Assembly: GCF_003473295.1 (NCBI RefSeq)
Contig: NZ_QRMP01000003.1
Span: 240,012-304,011, forward strand
Length of the DNA: 64,000 nucleotides
Reading direction: 5' to 3'
Source of the DNA: Parabacteroides sp. AM08-6
Lineage (GTDB): Bacteria; Bacteroidota; Bacteroidia; Bacteroidales; Tannerellaceae
The notes under the pieces were generated by a model. The model did no database searches, was not told the origin of the DNA, and saw nothing but the letters and a program-made list of their open reading frames with translations. Below are positions 17,596 to 25,789 of this stretch, piece by piece. Positions within the stretch are counted from its first letter, which is position 1. Each line of letters opens with the position of its first letter. The position numbers and the translations under genes were made by a program.

Positions 17596-18030
17596 ATGTG
17601 CGATAAAAAGGATAAGCAACTCGAGTTGGATAAACGCTATTTAAGAATGGCGGCCGTCTGGGCTGAGAACTCGTATTGTAAACGACGTCAAGTCGGAGCG
17701 CTGATAGTCAAAGACCAAATGATTATATCCGACGGTTACAACGGTACGCCATCTGGTTTCGAAAATATTTGTGAAGATGAAAATAATCTCACCAAACCCT
17801 ATGTTCTACATGCTGAAGCCAACGCTATCACGAAAGTAGCAGCTTCATCGAACAGTAGTAAAGGAGCAACAATCTATGTCACATCCGCACCTTGTATAGA
17901 ATGTGCCAAACTGATTATCCAGTCGGGTATCAAACGTGTGGTCTACTCAGAAAAATACAGAGTGGAAGATGGTTGCAACCTATTGTTGCGGGCCGGTGTT
18001 ATTATAGATTATATAGAAATAAAAGAATAA
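17596..18030 (+). CDS. Deoxycytidylate (dCMP/CMP) deaminase
   Basis: A 144-residue cytidine-deaminase-fold zinc enzyme that converts dCMP to dUMP for thymidylate synthesis. The zinc and catalytic residues are visible: HAE at residues 72-74 (His ligand, Glu proton shuttle) and PCIEC with Cys100 and Cys103. The GYNGTPSGF motif near residue 47 is characteristic of the dCMP deaminase/ComEB group as opposed to tRNA or free-cytosine deaminases. Length is normal. It is 17 bp upstream of the S41 protease gene on the same strand and is probably co-transcribed with it and with the 5-formyl-THF cyclo-ligase gene, which makes a small C1/dTMP-related group. Confidence 0.9.
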   Translation: MCDKKDKQLELDKRYLRMAAVWAENSYCKRRQVGALIVKDQMIISDGYNGTPSGFENICEDENNLTKPYVLHAEANAITKVAASSNSSKGATIYVTSAPCIECAKLIIQSGIKRVVYSEKYRVEDGCNLLLRAGVIIDYIEIKE

Positions 18031-18046
18031 AATTAGAGACGTTTTT

Positions 18047-19780
18047 ATGGATAAAAACAAAAGGCTGACAGTCTGGCTTCCCGTTATTATAGCATTAAGT
18101 GTGGCTTTGGGTATTTTTATAGGCAACCATTACCTGGCACTGACAAAAGGAAAACGGCATATTTATTCCAGTGGGAATAAAATAAATGCGATACTCGATA
18201 TCATTGACGAGCAATACGTAGATACCGTTAACATGAAAAAATTGGTGGAAGATGCAATCCCTAAGATATTCAGTGAACTGGACCCTCACTCGGTTTATAT
18301 ACCGGCAAAAGATGCACAACGGGTAAATGAGGATTTGGAAGGTTCGTTCAGCGGTATTGGGGTATCTTTCAATATGCAGACCGACACGATACTGGTAATC
18401 AATGTTATCCCCGGCGGCCCTTCCGAAAAGGCGGGACTGAAACCTTTCGACCGCATTATCTCTATCAATGACTCTGTTTATGCAGGCAACCACAGTGATC
18501 AGGAGTATATCATGAAAACGCTGCGCGGCGCTAAAAACAGTACGGTCAAATTGGGCGTGATGCGGAAAGGAAATCCGGATTTGATTTATTTCGACGTGAC
18601 ACGCGGAGATGTCCCTGTCAACTCCGTCGATGTGGCTTACGAAGTGAGCAAAGGTATCGGATACATCAAAGTCAGCAAGTTCGGACGTACTACCTACAAC
18701 GAATTTATCACAGCTATCGCAAAACTGAAACAGGCAGGCTGTACCTCATTCGTTATCGATTTGCGGGGTAACACTGGCGGATATATGGATGCAGCCATCA
18801 ATTTAGTGAACGAGTTCATGCCGGAAGGCCGGCTGGTTGTTTATACGGAAGGTAAAGCATTCCCCCGGAACGATATTTACACGAACGGGAACGGGACTTG
18901 CCAGAATACACCGATTGTAGTACTGACAGACGAGTTCTCGGCTTCGGCCAGCGAAATTTTCTCCGGCGCTATCCAAGACAACGACCGCGGTCTGATTATC
19001 GGGCGCCGCACTTTCGGGAAAGGGCTGGTACAATCGCCAATCCAGTTGAGCGACGGTTCGGAAATCCGTTTGACGATTGCACGCTATTACACTCCGTCCG
19101 GACGTTGCATCCAGAAAAAATATGTATTAGGCAACGGAGGGGATTATGAACAGGATATATACAACCGGCTCATGCACGGTGAATTCGACTCGGCCGACAG
19201 CATCAAACAGGACAATCTTGAAAAATATGAAACGGTAATGGGACGCCCTGTTTACGGCGGTGGTGGTATCATGCCGGATATTTTCATTCCACGTGATACG
19301 AGCGGAATAACTTCTTACTTTACAAATGTTGTCAATTCCGGTGTATTGAATTTGTTCGTACTTGAATATTCGGACCGCAATTATGACAAGTTAGCATCAT
19401 TTGCGACCTATCAGGAATTGCTACAATATTTGCAACAACAGCCTTTGTTGTACGACTTTACAAATTTTGCAGCACAGAAAGGTATCAAGAAGCGCCCGAC
19501 ACTGATTAACATCTCCGGCAAACTGATTGAAAAACAAATACAGGCCTATATCGTACGTAACTTTTTTGATGAAGATGGCTTCTATCCGATTTTCCAGAAT
19601 GACGATGTCACGTTGAAACGTGCTATTCAAATACTGAACGAAGGAAAATCCTTACCGACGTTGGAAGATAAAAATAAAACGAAAGATGATATTGCACAAA
19701 GCCAAACAGCAACTTCGAGAAGATATGGCGTCGTTAAAGAAATCATATACGAAGATTGCATTGCATCAAATGTCTGCTAA
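18047..19780 (+). CDS. S41-family C-terminal processing peptidase
   Basis: A 577-residue membrane-anchored periplasmic serine protease. The N-terminus has one hydrophobic anchor (about residues 8-32). A PDZ domain follows (IGVSFNMQTDTILVINVIPG, described by its ends IGVSF and VIPG; about 95-180), then the S41 core with the catalytic serine in the SASASE motif (residues 298-303) and the lysine in RRTFGKGLVQ about 20 residues later. Such proteases cleave C-termini of envelope proteins. The last 30 or so residues are translated from sequence that also encodes the start of the next gene in another frame (95-bp overlap), so the tail is probably an extension caused by loss of an earlier stop, not a conserved part. 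Confidence 0.92.
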   Translation: MDKNKRLTVWLPVIIALSVALGIFIGNHYLALTKGKRHIYSSGNKINAILDIIDEQYVDTVNMKKLVEDAIPKIFSELDPHSVYIPAKDAQRVNEDLEGSFSGIGVSFNMQTDTILVINVIPGGPSEKAGLKPFDRIISINDSVYAGNHSDQEYIMKTLRGAKNSTVKLGVMRKGNPDLIYFDVTRGDVPVNSVDVAYEVSKGIGYIKVSKFGRTTYNEFITAIAKLKQAGCTSFVIDLRGNTGGYMDAAINLVNEFMPEGRLVVYTEGKAFPRNDIYTNGNGTCQNTPIVVLTDEFSASASEIFSGAIQDNDRGLIIGRRTFGKGLVQSPIQLSDGSEIRLTIARYYTPSGRCIQKKYVLGNGGDYEQDIYNRLMHGEFDSADSIKQDNLEKYETVMGRPVYGGGGIMPDIFIPRDTSGITSYFTNVVNSGVLNLFVLEYSDRNYDKLASFATYQELLQYLQQQPLLYDFTNFAAQKGIKKRPTLINISGKLIEKQIQAYIVRNFFDEDGFYPIFQNDDVTLKRAIQILNEGKSLPTLEDKNKTKDDIAQSQTATSRRYGVVKEIIYEDCIASNVC

Positions 19781-20249
19781 GATAATGGAACGGCTGGAAG
19801 AGACGGAACTCTTCCGGCAATCTTCCAGCATCGCTTTATATTACGCCATCCCCGGTGAAGTACAAACTGCCGGTTTTATTGAAAAATGGTATCAGGATAA
19901 AAAAATCCTACTCCCGGTAGTCGTAGGTAATGATTTGCGTCTATTACATTATACGGGGAAAGATTCCCTAAAGCCCGGTGCTTTCGGCATTTTGGAACCC
20001 GCCGATACGGACAATCCGGTTCCGGAAGAAGAGATTGACTTGATAGTCGTTCCGGGAGTTGCTTTCGACCGCCAACACAACCGTCTGGGAAGAGGCAAAG
20101 GGTTTTACGACCGGTTATTATCCACATTATCTGCTCCGAAAATCGGCATTTGCTATGATTTTCAATTAAAAGAAAATATTCCGGTCGAACCGTTCGACAA
20201 AAAGATGGATTTGATTATTACTGAGCAGGAAACTTTATTTCCGGAGTAA
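19686..20249 (+). CDS. 5-formyltetrahydrofolate cyclo-ligase
   Basis: ATP-dependent enzyme that converts 5-formyl-THF to 5,10-methenyl-THF, recovering a dead-end folate. The 187-residue product begins MILHKAKQQLREDM, matching the usual N-terminal helix with the conserved Arg, and carries the GxRLGRGKGFYDRLL loop (NRLGRGKGFYDRLL near residue 140) that binds ATP phosphate. The AIPGE and VPGVAFD segments also fit. The start at 19686 is needed to include the conserved helix, although it overlaps the preceding protease gene by 95 bp. It is the last gene of the plus-strand group; no strong terminator is visible before the convergent DUF721 gene at 20306. Confidence 0.9.
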   Translation: MILHKAKQQLREDMASLKKSYTKIALHQMSAKIMERLEETELFRQSSSIALYYAIPGEVQTAGFIEKWYQDKKILLPVVVGNDLRLLHYTGKDSLKPGAFGILEPADTDNPVPEEEIDLIVVPGVAFDRQHNRLGRGKGFYDRLLSTLSAPKIGICYDFQLKENIPVEPFDKKMDLIITEQETLFPE

Positions 20250-20305
20250 TAAGTTTTTTCTTTTCGTTTTGAATCCCTATTTCTTAAATTCTTTTTTATC
20301 GTTAT

Positions 20306-20599
20306 TCATCGGATAACTATATCCCGAATAACTGCCGAGCCTGCATATTCGTTCAGGCTCTTCATCAACCTCTCCCGGCACAAAAGCAATTCGCTACGTA
20401 ACACGGACGAGGTTAATGAAACATATAAAACCCGATCCTTCACATATATATTACGCGTATATTGCATTACCATCTTGCCAAGTACTTCTCCCCATGCCCG
20501 CTGGATACGAATTTCAAGTATTTTCTCGTACAATTCGGTATTATCCTCAAAGAAATCGCGGATAACTTCTCCAAGCGATTGTGTATTCCTCCGTTTCAC
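20306..20599 (-). CDS. DUF721 (DciA-like) protein
   Basis: A 97-residue protein of the DUF721/DciA-like family, basic at the N-terminus (MKRRNTQSLGEVIRDFF) with a conserved AWGEVLGKMVMQYTRNIYV core and a terminal strand region (LRSELLLCRERLMKSLNE). Relatives load or regulate the replicative helicase in bacteria lacking DnaC/DnaI. It overlaps recF by 4 bp (ATGA-type), so the two genes are translationally coupled; the pairing of recF with this family supports a DNA replication/repair role. Confidence 0.85.
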   Translation of the reverse strand: MKRRNTQSLGEVIRDFFEDNTELYEKILEIRIQRAWGEVLGKMVMQYTRNIYVKDRVLYVSLTSSVLRSELLLCRERLMKSLNEYAGSAVIRDIVIR

Positions 20600-21699
20600 G
20601 CAGTTTCCTCCATCGGTAAAACTTCACCCTGTTCGACACGGAACAAAGCATAGTCATGATTCATTGTCTGCAATATTTCATCCAGATATTTCCGGTTTGT
20701 ATCCGTAATGAAAATTTGCCCGAAACTATCGCCGCTTACCAGCTTAATAATCTGTTCCACCCGATCCGCATCCAGTTTATCAAAAATATCATCCAACAAC
20801 AAAACCGGTGTCGTTTGTCCGCGACGCATCAGAAAAACATATTGAGCCAGCTTGAGAGCAATCAAATATGTTTTATTCTGTCCCTGTGAACCGACACGGC
20901 GAATAAGATAATCATTCAGAGTCATCTCTAACTCGTCTTTATGAATACCGGATGAGGTATAGCCTAAAATACGGTCACGTTCACGGTTGGCAGCCAGTAA
21001 ACCGGCAAAATCCCCCTTTTCCAACTGGGAAATATAACGTAGTCCGACATGCTCGGCAGAGCGGCAAATAATCTGATAATATTCATTGAAAATCGGAGTA
21101 AAGTCACTCACCAATTGCAGTCTTTTTTCATAAACCATCTGTCCATACATAGCAAGCTGCATTTCCAATACTTCATAGAGAGAGGCATCCTGGCTCTGTT
21201 CTCTCAACAATATATTTCGCTGAAGTAAAGCCTTGTTGTACTGAATCAGTGCATGCAGATATTGTTTGTCCTGTTGAGAAATAATCACATCCAGGAAACG
21301 GCGTCGCTCATCGCTTCCACCTTGTATCAGTTCGGAATCAGCCGGAGAAACCATCACTAAGGGCAAAAGGCCTATATGTTCCGAAAGCTTGCCATATTCC
21401 TTCTTATTCCGTTTGAACTGTTTCCGCTGCCTGCGGCGTATTGCACAGAATATTTCCTCGTCCCGTCCCTCATAATCATAATCACCCTGTAACACACACA
21501 TATCCTGAGCATTATTGATAATTTGAGTATCCGGCGTATTGATATGGCTTTTACAGAATGACAAATAATGAATGGCATCCAGCAAATTCGTCTTCCCCAT
21601 TCCGTTGTTGCCGAAAAAACAATTTATTTCCGGAGAGAATGAAACTTCGCACTGGAGAATATTCTTGTAATTGAGTATAGAAAGCTTTTTAAGTATCAT
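20596..21699 (-). CDS. recF: DNA replication and repair protein RecF
   Basis: SMC-like ATPase that helps load RecA onto gapped DNA. The start is the ATG at 21699 (MILKKLSILNYKNI); the frame could extend two codons further to a GTG, but MILK is the normal N-terminus. Walker A is FFGNNGMGKTNLLDAIHY (about residues 29-46), the signature SQGQNKTYLIALKLAQ is near residue 270, and the Walker B is PVLLLDDIFDKLD near residue 300. Length (367) is normal. It is followed by a 4-bp-overlapping DUF721 gene. TAATTTTG at 21726-21719 could be its -7 box. Confidence 0.95.
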   Translation of the reverse strand: MILKKLSILNYKNILQCEVSFSPEINCFFGNNGMGKTNLLDAIHYLSFCKSHINTPDTQIINNAQDMCVLQGDYDYEGRDEEIFCAIRRRQRKQFKRNKKEYGKLSEHIGLLPLVMVSPADSELIQGGSDERRRFLDVIISQQDKQYLHALIQYNKALLQRNILLREQSQDASLYEVLEMQLAMYGQMVYEKRLQLVSDFTPIFNEYYQIICRSAEHVGLRYISQLEKGDFAGLLAANRERDRILGYTSSGIHKDELEMTLNDYLIRRVGSQGQNKTYLIALKLAQYVFLMRRGQTTPVLLLDDIFDKLDADRVEQIIKLVSGDSFGQIFITDTNRKYLDEILQTMNHDYALFRVEQGEVLPMEETA

Positions 21700-21768
21700 C
21701 AGCACTATATTAATCGTACAAAATTAAAAAATATACTTCTAAGTGTAGATTATATCAGTAAAAAAAAC

Positions 21769-21776
21769 TACTTTTG
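21769..21776 (+). promoter_or_regulatory. -7 box before the TPR membrane-protein gene
   Basis: TACTTTTG (TAnnTTTG) about 60 bp before ATG 21837. It lies back to back with the presumed recF promoter. There is no good -33 element. Confidence 0.4.
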
Positions 21777-21836
21777 CGCTTTGAATTGCCACAGGCATAA
21801 AACGAAGATAAAATAATAAACAACTATAACAAGATT

Positions 21837-22523
21837 ATGGCTACTAAGGGAAAAGAAACCAACAAGGAGTTAGAAGTAGAAGAAATTGTTTCGAAGTCGG
21901 AACAGTTCATTGAAAACAATTCAAAGAAAATTATTTATGGAATTATAGCTATCGCACTCGTTGTTGGAGCTGTTCTGGGAATCAAACACGGATATTTAGC
22001 TCCGAAAGAAAAGGCAGCAGCAGTTGCTCTATTCAAAGGCGAACAATATTTTGCAAAAGATTCCTTCAATCTGGCACTAAACGGAAACGGAGCTGATTAT
22101 GAGGGCTTCGATGCCATCATTGACCAATACGGAAGCACTGCCTCCGGTAATCTGGCTAAAGCTTATGCCGGTATCTGCTACTTCAAAATAGGTGACTACG
22201 AAAAAGCATTGGAAAAACTGAAATCTTTCAAGGCAAAAGACAATATGATTTCTCCGACTATTATCGGTCTGATTGGTGACTGTTATGTAAATATGGGGAA
22301 TATCAAGGAAGGCATCAGCTATTTCGAGAAAGCTGCCAAAGAAGCAGACAATGAAACAATAAGCCCGGTATTCCTGAAAAAAGCAGGCGTTGCTTACGAA
22401 AGCCTGAAACAATATAAAGATGCAGTCAAAGCATATACTACCATTAAAGAAAAGTATTATAATTCAATGGAAGCATCCGATATCGATAAATATATCACCC
22501 GTGCTTCTGTCGAAGGCAAATGA
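21837..22523 (+). CDS. TPR membrane protein (YfgM-like)
   Basis: A 228-residue protein with a charged cytoplasmic N-terminus, one transmembrane segment (about residues 32-52, IIYGIIAIALVVGAVLGI) and four or more tetratricopeptide repeats filling the rest (AYAGICYFKIGDYEKALEKL, GDCYVNMGNIKEGISYFEKA, AGVAYESLKQYKDAVKAY). This is the layout of YfgM-type proteins, which associate with the secretion machinery and periplasmic chaperones; a scaffolding role at the membrane is the most one can say. It is separated from ribH by a terminator. Confidence 0.75.
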   Translation: MATKGKETNKELEVEEIVSKSEQFIENNSKKIIYGIIAIALVVGAVLGIKHGYLAPKEKAAAVALFKGEQYFAKDSFNLALNGNGADYEGFDAIIDQYGSTASGNLAKAYAGICYFKIGDYEKALEKLKSFKAKDNMISPTIIGLIGDCYVNMGNIKEGISYFEKAAKEADNETISPVFLKKAGVAYESLKQYKDAVKAYTTIKEKYYNSMEASDIDKYITRASVEGK

Positions 22524-22551
22524 GCATCATAAAAATGTGATTATTAATAAC

Positions 22552-22588
22552 AAGAGGATGTCTCGTCAAAAAAGGCATCCTCTTCTTT
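22552..22588 (+). terminator. Terminator between TPR gene and ribH
   Basis: AAGAGGATG (22552-22560) pairs with CATCCTCTT (22576-22584), then a T-rich tail. It follows the stop codon of the TPR gene by about 30 bp. Confidence 0.8.
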
Positions 22589-22603
22589 TAAGAATAATAT
22601 AGT

Positions 22604-23083
22604 ATGGCTACAGCTTATCAAAATTTATCAGAGTACGATTTCAACAGTGTACCCGATGGTTCTGAAATGACAATCGGTATCGTAGTCGCTGAATGGAACA
22701 AAAGTATTACAGAAAAGCTACTGGAAGGGGCTTGCAACACGCTGGAAAAACATGGCGTAAAGGCTGAAAATATCTATGTAAAACGTGTACCGGGCAGTTT
22801 TGAGCTGACATTCGGAGCAAAAAGACTGGCAGAAACTAAAGAACTGGATGCCATAATTGTTTTAGGCTGCGTAGTCAGAGGTGATACACCCCATTTTGAT
22901 TATGTATGTTCCGGCGTTACACAAGGTATTACCGAACTAAACTTAATGTACGATATTCCCTTCATCTTCGGTTTATTAACCACCGACACCATGCAACAGT
23001 CGGAAGACCGTGCGGGCGGTAAGTACGGAAATAAAGGAGATGAAGCTGCTATTACAGCTCTTAAAATGGTAAATTTTTCCTGA
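22604..23083 (+). CDS. ribH: 6,7-dimethyl-8-ribityllumazine synthase
   Basis: Catalyses the penultimate step of riboflavin synthesis, joining 5-amino-6-ribitylaminouracil with 3,4-dihydroxy-2-butanone 4-phosphate. The 159-residue product has the substrate-binding VVAEWN segment, PGSFEL, the [14 protein letters not shown] motif with the catalytic histidine, and a C-terminal [14 protein letters not shown] segment. Length is normal for subunits of the icosahedral or pentameric enzyme. There is no sign of an FMN riboswitch in the short upstream region, and the other rib genes are not in the window. Confidence 0.95.
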   Translation: MATAYQNLSEYDFNSVPDGSEMTIGIVVAEWNKSITEKLLEGACNTLEKHGVKAENIYVKRVPGSFELTFGAKRLAETKELDAIIVLGCVVRGDTPHFDYVCSGVTQGITELNLMYDIPFIFGLLTTDTMQQSEDRAGGKYGNKGDEAAITALKMVNFS

Positions 23084-23090
23084 CAAAGGC

Positions 23091-23120
23091 TTGCAAGTAT
23101 CAAAAATAATCGTACCTTTG
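23091..23120 (+). promoter_or_regulatory. Promoter of the tRNA-Tyr/tRNA-Gly pair
   Basis: TTG (23091-23093), 19 bp, then TACCTTTG (23113-23120): a textbook Bacteroides housekeeping promoter, 20 bp before the mature tRNA-Tyr 5' end. The -33 element lies just after the ribH stop codon. Confidence 0.85.
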
Positions 23121-23139
23121 CACTGCAATTAAAAAACAG

Positions 23140-23222
23140 GGGCAGTTACCAGAGTGGCCAAATGGGGCTGACTGTAACTCAGCTGGCTTTCGCCTTCGGT
23201 GGTTCGAATCCATCACTGCCCA
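23140..23222 (+). tRNA. tRNA-Tyr (GTA)
   Basis: An 83-nt cloverleaf with a GGGCAGT/ACTGCCC acceptor stem, anticodon GTA in CTGACTGTAACTCAG, a long class-II variable arm as expected for bacterial tRNA-Tyr, a GGTTCGAATCC T-loop and discriminator A. CCA is not encoded. Confidence 0.95.
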
Positions 23223-23264
23223 CTGGACTTGTTTAAGTGATTAAACGGTACAATTTTAAATGTT

Positions 23265-23337
23265 GCGGAAGTAGCTCAGTCGATAGAGCATTAGCCTTCC
23301 AAGCTGAGGGTCGCGGGTTTGAGCCCCGTCTTCCGCT
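23265..23337 (+). tRNA. tRNA-Gly (TCC)
   Basis: A 73-nt cloverleaf with a GCGGAAG/CTTCCGC acceptor stem, AGCTCAGTCGATAGAGC D-arm, anticodon TCC, GGTTTGAGCC T-arm and discriminator T. It lies 42 nt after tRNA-Tyr and is presumably on the same precursor. Confidence 0.95.
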
Positions 23338-23342
23338 CTTAG

Positions 23343-23378
23343 AAAGAGGAAAATCAGAAGGTTTTCCTCTTTTTTTAT
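23343..23378 (+). terminator. Terminator of the tRNA operon
   Basis: AGAGGAAAA and TTTTCCTCT (23345-23353 / 23362-23370) form a stem with an 8-nt loop followed by eight or more T residues, directly after tRNA-Gly. Confidence 0.9.
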
Positions 23379-23424
23379 TTCTTCATGGGCATAATATCAA
23401 AATCACCATCAACCTTATTTCCAA

Positions 23425-23628
23425 TTACTCTACAATAAGATAAAGAAACGAATAAGGCAGATGCCTCCGGGCATCTGCCTTATCTCTTTTACGATTATAA
23501 ACCTTTTTCGAAACCTGAACCCGGTTATAATTAATCGGATGACCATGGTTCTCAATTTCCGCTTCCCTGCTTCCCTTTCGGTTCGCTTTGATATACTCCA
23601 TCAGGGAATCTGTCTTCTTTGTCTTCAT
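23425..23628 (-). CDS. Small conserved basic protein
   Basis: A 67-residue, highly basic protein (MKTKKTDSLMEYIKANRKGS, then HGHPINYNRVQVSKKVYNRK). The HGxPINYxR…SKKVYxRK pattern is one I associate with a short conserved hypothetical protein of Bacteroidales, so I believe the gene is real. It has no signal peptide or membrane segment; nucleic-acid binding is possible from charge alone but not shown. Its last 20 codons overlap a strong perfect hairpin (23454-23482), so the coding end and an RNA structure coincide. Confidence 0.6.
   Translation of the reverse strand: MKTKKTDSLMEYIKANRKGSREAEIENHGHPINYNRVQVSKKVYNRKRDKADARRHLPYSFLYLIVE
23454..23482. terminator. Strong hairpin at the end of the small protein gene
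   Basis: AAGGCAGATGCC and GGCATCTGCCTT form a perfect 12-bp stem with a 4-nt TCCG loop. T-runs on either side are weak (TATCTCTTTT on the plus strand). It could terminate the converging tRNA transcript as a back-up or stabilise the mRNA of the small protein. Confidence 0.55.
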
Positions 23629-23684
23629 AATGATTCATATTTATCGTGGTAAAGATACAAAAAATCCCGAAAGTCCGCCCTGCT

Positions 23685-24860
23685 TCAGAATGAAGGATAC
23701 GCTTTCATATTCGAGGCTCCTTCAGCTGTATAATATGAATTATTCGCTCCCTCATTCGATTTTACAATATGATAAAACAGAGAGCCATATAACCTATTCT
23801 CCGGATCAACGATAAAATTCCTATAATTAAAATCAATCGGAATTTGACCACTATTCACTTCAATCCCCACCTGTTCAATCTTAAGAAATGAAGCACCAGG
23901 TAGATGACCACAAAATTCAACATCCAGGGAAGTAAGGATATTCGTACAATTCTGGGCATGGATTCTTCCGAACCAGCAAGAATGATCCATTTTTGAAAAG
24001 ACAAAAGCATTTTCGCAGTTCCATACGGAAAGGTTATTTCCATTCATATGCTCCGAAAAAATAAAACCGTACCGGAATGCACTTTTAACATATATATTTC
24101 TTAATTCTTGTTCCGGATTACACCACAATCGTGGTCCGATAAATCCGGCCGAATAATGACCGTCATGGGAAGGGGCCATCAAGGCCGTGTTGCGCGTTGA
24201 AGAATAAATCAAAACGTTATCTGTATAGACAGTTGCAGCATAGGCCATATTAACACCCGATAGATAAGGATACTTCCCCTTTTCTGACTTAGCCTGAAAA
24301 GCAATATTCTGTAAACGCACAACAGCTTGATTCAAACTATAAAGATTATTTCCTGTTCCTACTGCCAGAATAGAAGTCGGAGAAATAGACGAATCTGTCT
24401 GAAGTTCCCCTAACACATCAGAGAACAATACGGTTCCATTACTCCATACTTCCGACCGATCCTCTGAAGTATGATTTGCGTAAGCACAAGGGGTAACCAC
24501 ACAATTTTCACCTTGTATTCGAATCATCACATAATCCCGAATACCCGAGCCACTGGATTTCGGCTTAATAATCAAATGAGCTTTCACATTGTACTTTTCC
24601 TGCAAAGTGGCCAGCCGGTATCGTCCATTAGGGAAATAAACCGTTCCGCCCCCGTGATCCATCACATAATCGAGAACTGACTGAATTGCGTATGTATCAT
24701 CCGTTACACCATCTCCTGCAACTCCAAAATCCTTCACATTATAAACCCGTTCAGCATTTTCTTTTCCTTTATCCATTTCTGAACTACTTTGTACTTTTTG
24801 CATACCACCGCAAGCAGTGAATAAAAGCACAAACGACCACAACAGTATAAATTTCTGCAT
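23685..24860 (-). CDS. Right-handed beta-helix lipoprotein (pectate-lyase-3-like)
   Basis: A 391-residue exported lipoprotein (LLFTAC, Cys about residue 17). The opening NVKDFGVAGDGVTDDTYAIQ, with GGGTVYFPNGRY some 30 residues later, is the hallmark of the Pectate_lyase_3/GH55-type right-handed beta-helix entry segment, which binds or cleaves acidic or beta-linked polysaccharide. The remainder has helix-rung patterns rich in N and V. No catalytic residues can be assigned, and the protein is short, so it could be a lyase, a hydrolase or a binding protein. It stands alone; the neighbours are housekeeping genes, with no SusC/D pair alongside. Confidence 0.7.
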   Translation of the reverse strand: MQKFILLWSFVLLFTACGGMQKVQSSSEMDKGKENAERVYNVKDFGVAGDGVTDDTYAIQSVLDYVMDHGGGTVYFPNGRYRLATLQEKYNVKAHLIIKPKSSGSGIRDYVMIRIQGENCVVTPCAYANHTSEDRSEVWSNGTVLFSDVLGELQTDSSISPTSILAVGTGNNLYSLNQAVVRLQNIAFQAKSEKGKYPYLSGVNMAYAATVYTDNVLIYSSTRNTALMAPSHDGHYSAGFIGPRLWCNPEQELRNIYVKSAFRYGFIFSEHMNGNNLSVWNCENAFVFSKMDHSCWFGRIHAQNCTNILTSLDVEFCGHLPGASFLKIEQVGIEVNSGQIPIDFNYRNFIVDPENRLYGSLFYHIVKSNEGANNSYYTAEGASNMKAYPSF

Positions 24861-24935
24861 ATCCTCTATTTATTTTATGCTGATAAACCACTCTATCTTC
24901 CCATTTACACCTATAAATGAAACATATACGCAGAT

Positions 24936-25241
24936 TTACTTCTCTGGATATGTACGTTTCGGATTTTTGGGAAACCAACCTTTCAAAACACGTTCCTCCT
25001 GTTCGAATACCTCTTTTATCGTCCAAAATGAAGAAAAAGCAAATACGCCGCAAATAGCCGAAATAAAGACACTTTCCACCAGCAGGGAAGCTATCGTTCC
25101 TGCGATACCCAGCAAAAGGAAAATCCACCAGCATTTGGTTCCCCAGTAATATTCCGCTTTTACTACAATCGGATGAAATAATCCAATAATTAAAAAGGTC
25201 ACAATACCTATTAATAATCCATCAAAGTTAATCATATCCAT
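24936..25241 (-). CDS. DUF4491 family membrane protein
   Basis: A 101-residue protein with three hydrophobic segments (about residues 8-26, 37-56 and 60-75) and a conserved opening MINFDGLLIGIVTFLIIGLFHP, which matches the small DUF4491 family of Bacteroidetes and Firmicutes inner-membrane proteins. The AEYYWGTKCWW segment and FSSFWTIKEVFEQEERV end also fit. Two possible starts (25241 or 25235) differ by two residues. Function is not known. It stands between the beta-helix lipoprotein gene and the secG operon, all on the minus strand. Confidence 0.8.
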   Translation of the reverse strand: MDMINFDGLLIGIVTFLIIGLFHPIVVKAEYYWGTKCWWIFLLLGIAGTIASLLVESVFISAICGVFAFSSFWTIKEVFEQEERVLKGWFPKNPKRTYPEK

Positions 25242-25356
25242 ATTTACTTATTTATCAGAATCAGCAACTGAAGCCTGTTTATACAAAGATACGAAGAAAT
25301 ATGGATAATCAAGATAGATTGCCTCTATCAATCTATCAAGCCCAATCGGAATAGAC

Positions 25357-25390
25357 AACAAAAAAAGGTGTTCTTATGGGGAACACCTTT
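25357..25390 (-). terminator. Terminator of the lptE-secG operon
   Basis: On the minus strand GGAAAGGTGTTC and GAACACCTTT form a 10-bp stem (25364-25373 / 25381-25390) followed by TTTTTTT. It lies about 25 bp after the secG stop codon. Confidence 0.9.
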
Positions 25391-25413
25391 CCTATATCAG
25401 CAATTGTTCTTAA

Positions 25414-25782
25414 TTAATTTGCCGGAGTTTCTTCTGTTTCATCAGGAGTAGTAGCGGGTTGCTGTGCAGTTCCGAAATCAGGAGCAATCGTATTCGGATC
25501 AATTGAAACAGCATCGTTTACCTGTTGTTTGATTTCTGATTGAGTTCCCTGGTGACCACTTCTCGGGATAAAAGCAGTAATCACAATACTCAATACGACT
25601 ACAGTACCTGCAAGGGTCCATGTTGCTTTTTCAAGAAAGTCTGTGGTTTTGCGTACACCCATAATCTGGTTGGAAGAAGAGAATCCCGAAGCCAGACCTC
25701 CTCCCTTGGAGTTCTGTATCAATACAATCAGTATTAATAGAAGAGACGCAATCAGGATTAAGATAGAAATAAATACGTACAT
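25414..25782 (-). CDS. secG: Preprotein translocase subunit SecG
   Basis: A 122-residue accessory subunit of the SecYEG channel. Two transmembrane segments (about residues 2-22 and 56-74) flank a conserved loop with QNSKGGGLASGFSSSNQIMG, the SecG signature. The C-terminal extension after residue 80, rich in T, P and E, is common in Bacteroidetes. It is the last gene of the minus-strand operon sigma54 activator / lptE / TPR protein / secG, with 7 bp to the gene before it. Confidence 0.95.
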   Translation of the reverse strand: MYVFISILILIASLLLILIVLIQNSKGGGLASGFSSSNQIMGVRKTTDFLEKATWTLAGTVVVLSIVITAFIPRSGHQGTQSEIKQQVNDAVSIDPNTIAPDFGTAQQPATTPDETEETPAN

Positions 25783-25789
25783 CTTTGTT

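Noticed and set aside
22604..23083. FMN riboswitch before ribH
   Set aside because: Only about 20 bp separate the preceding terminator from the ATG, too short for an aptamer.
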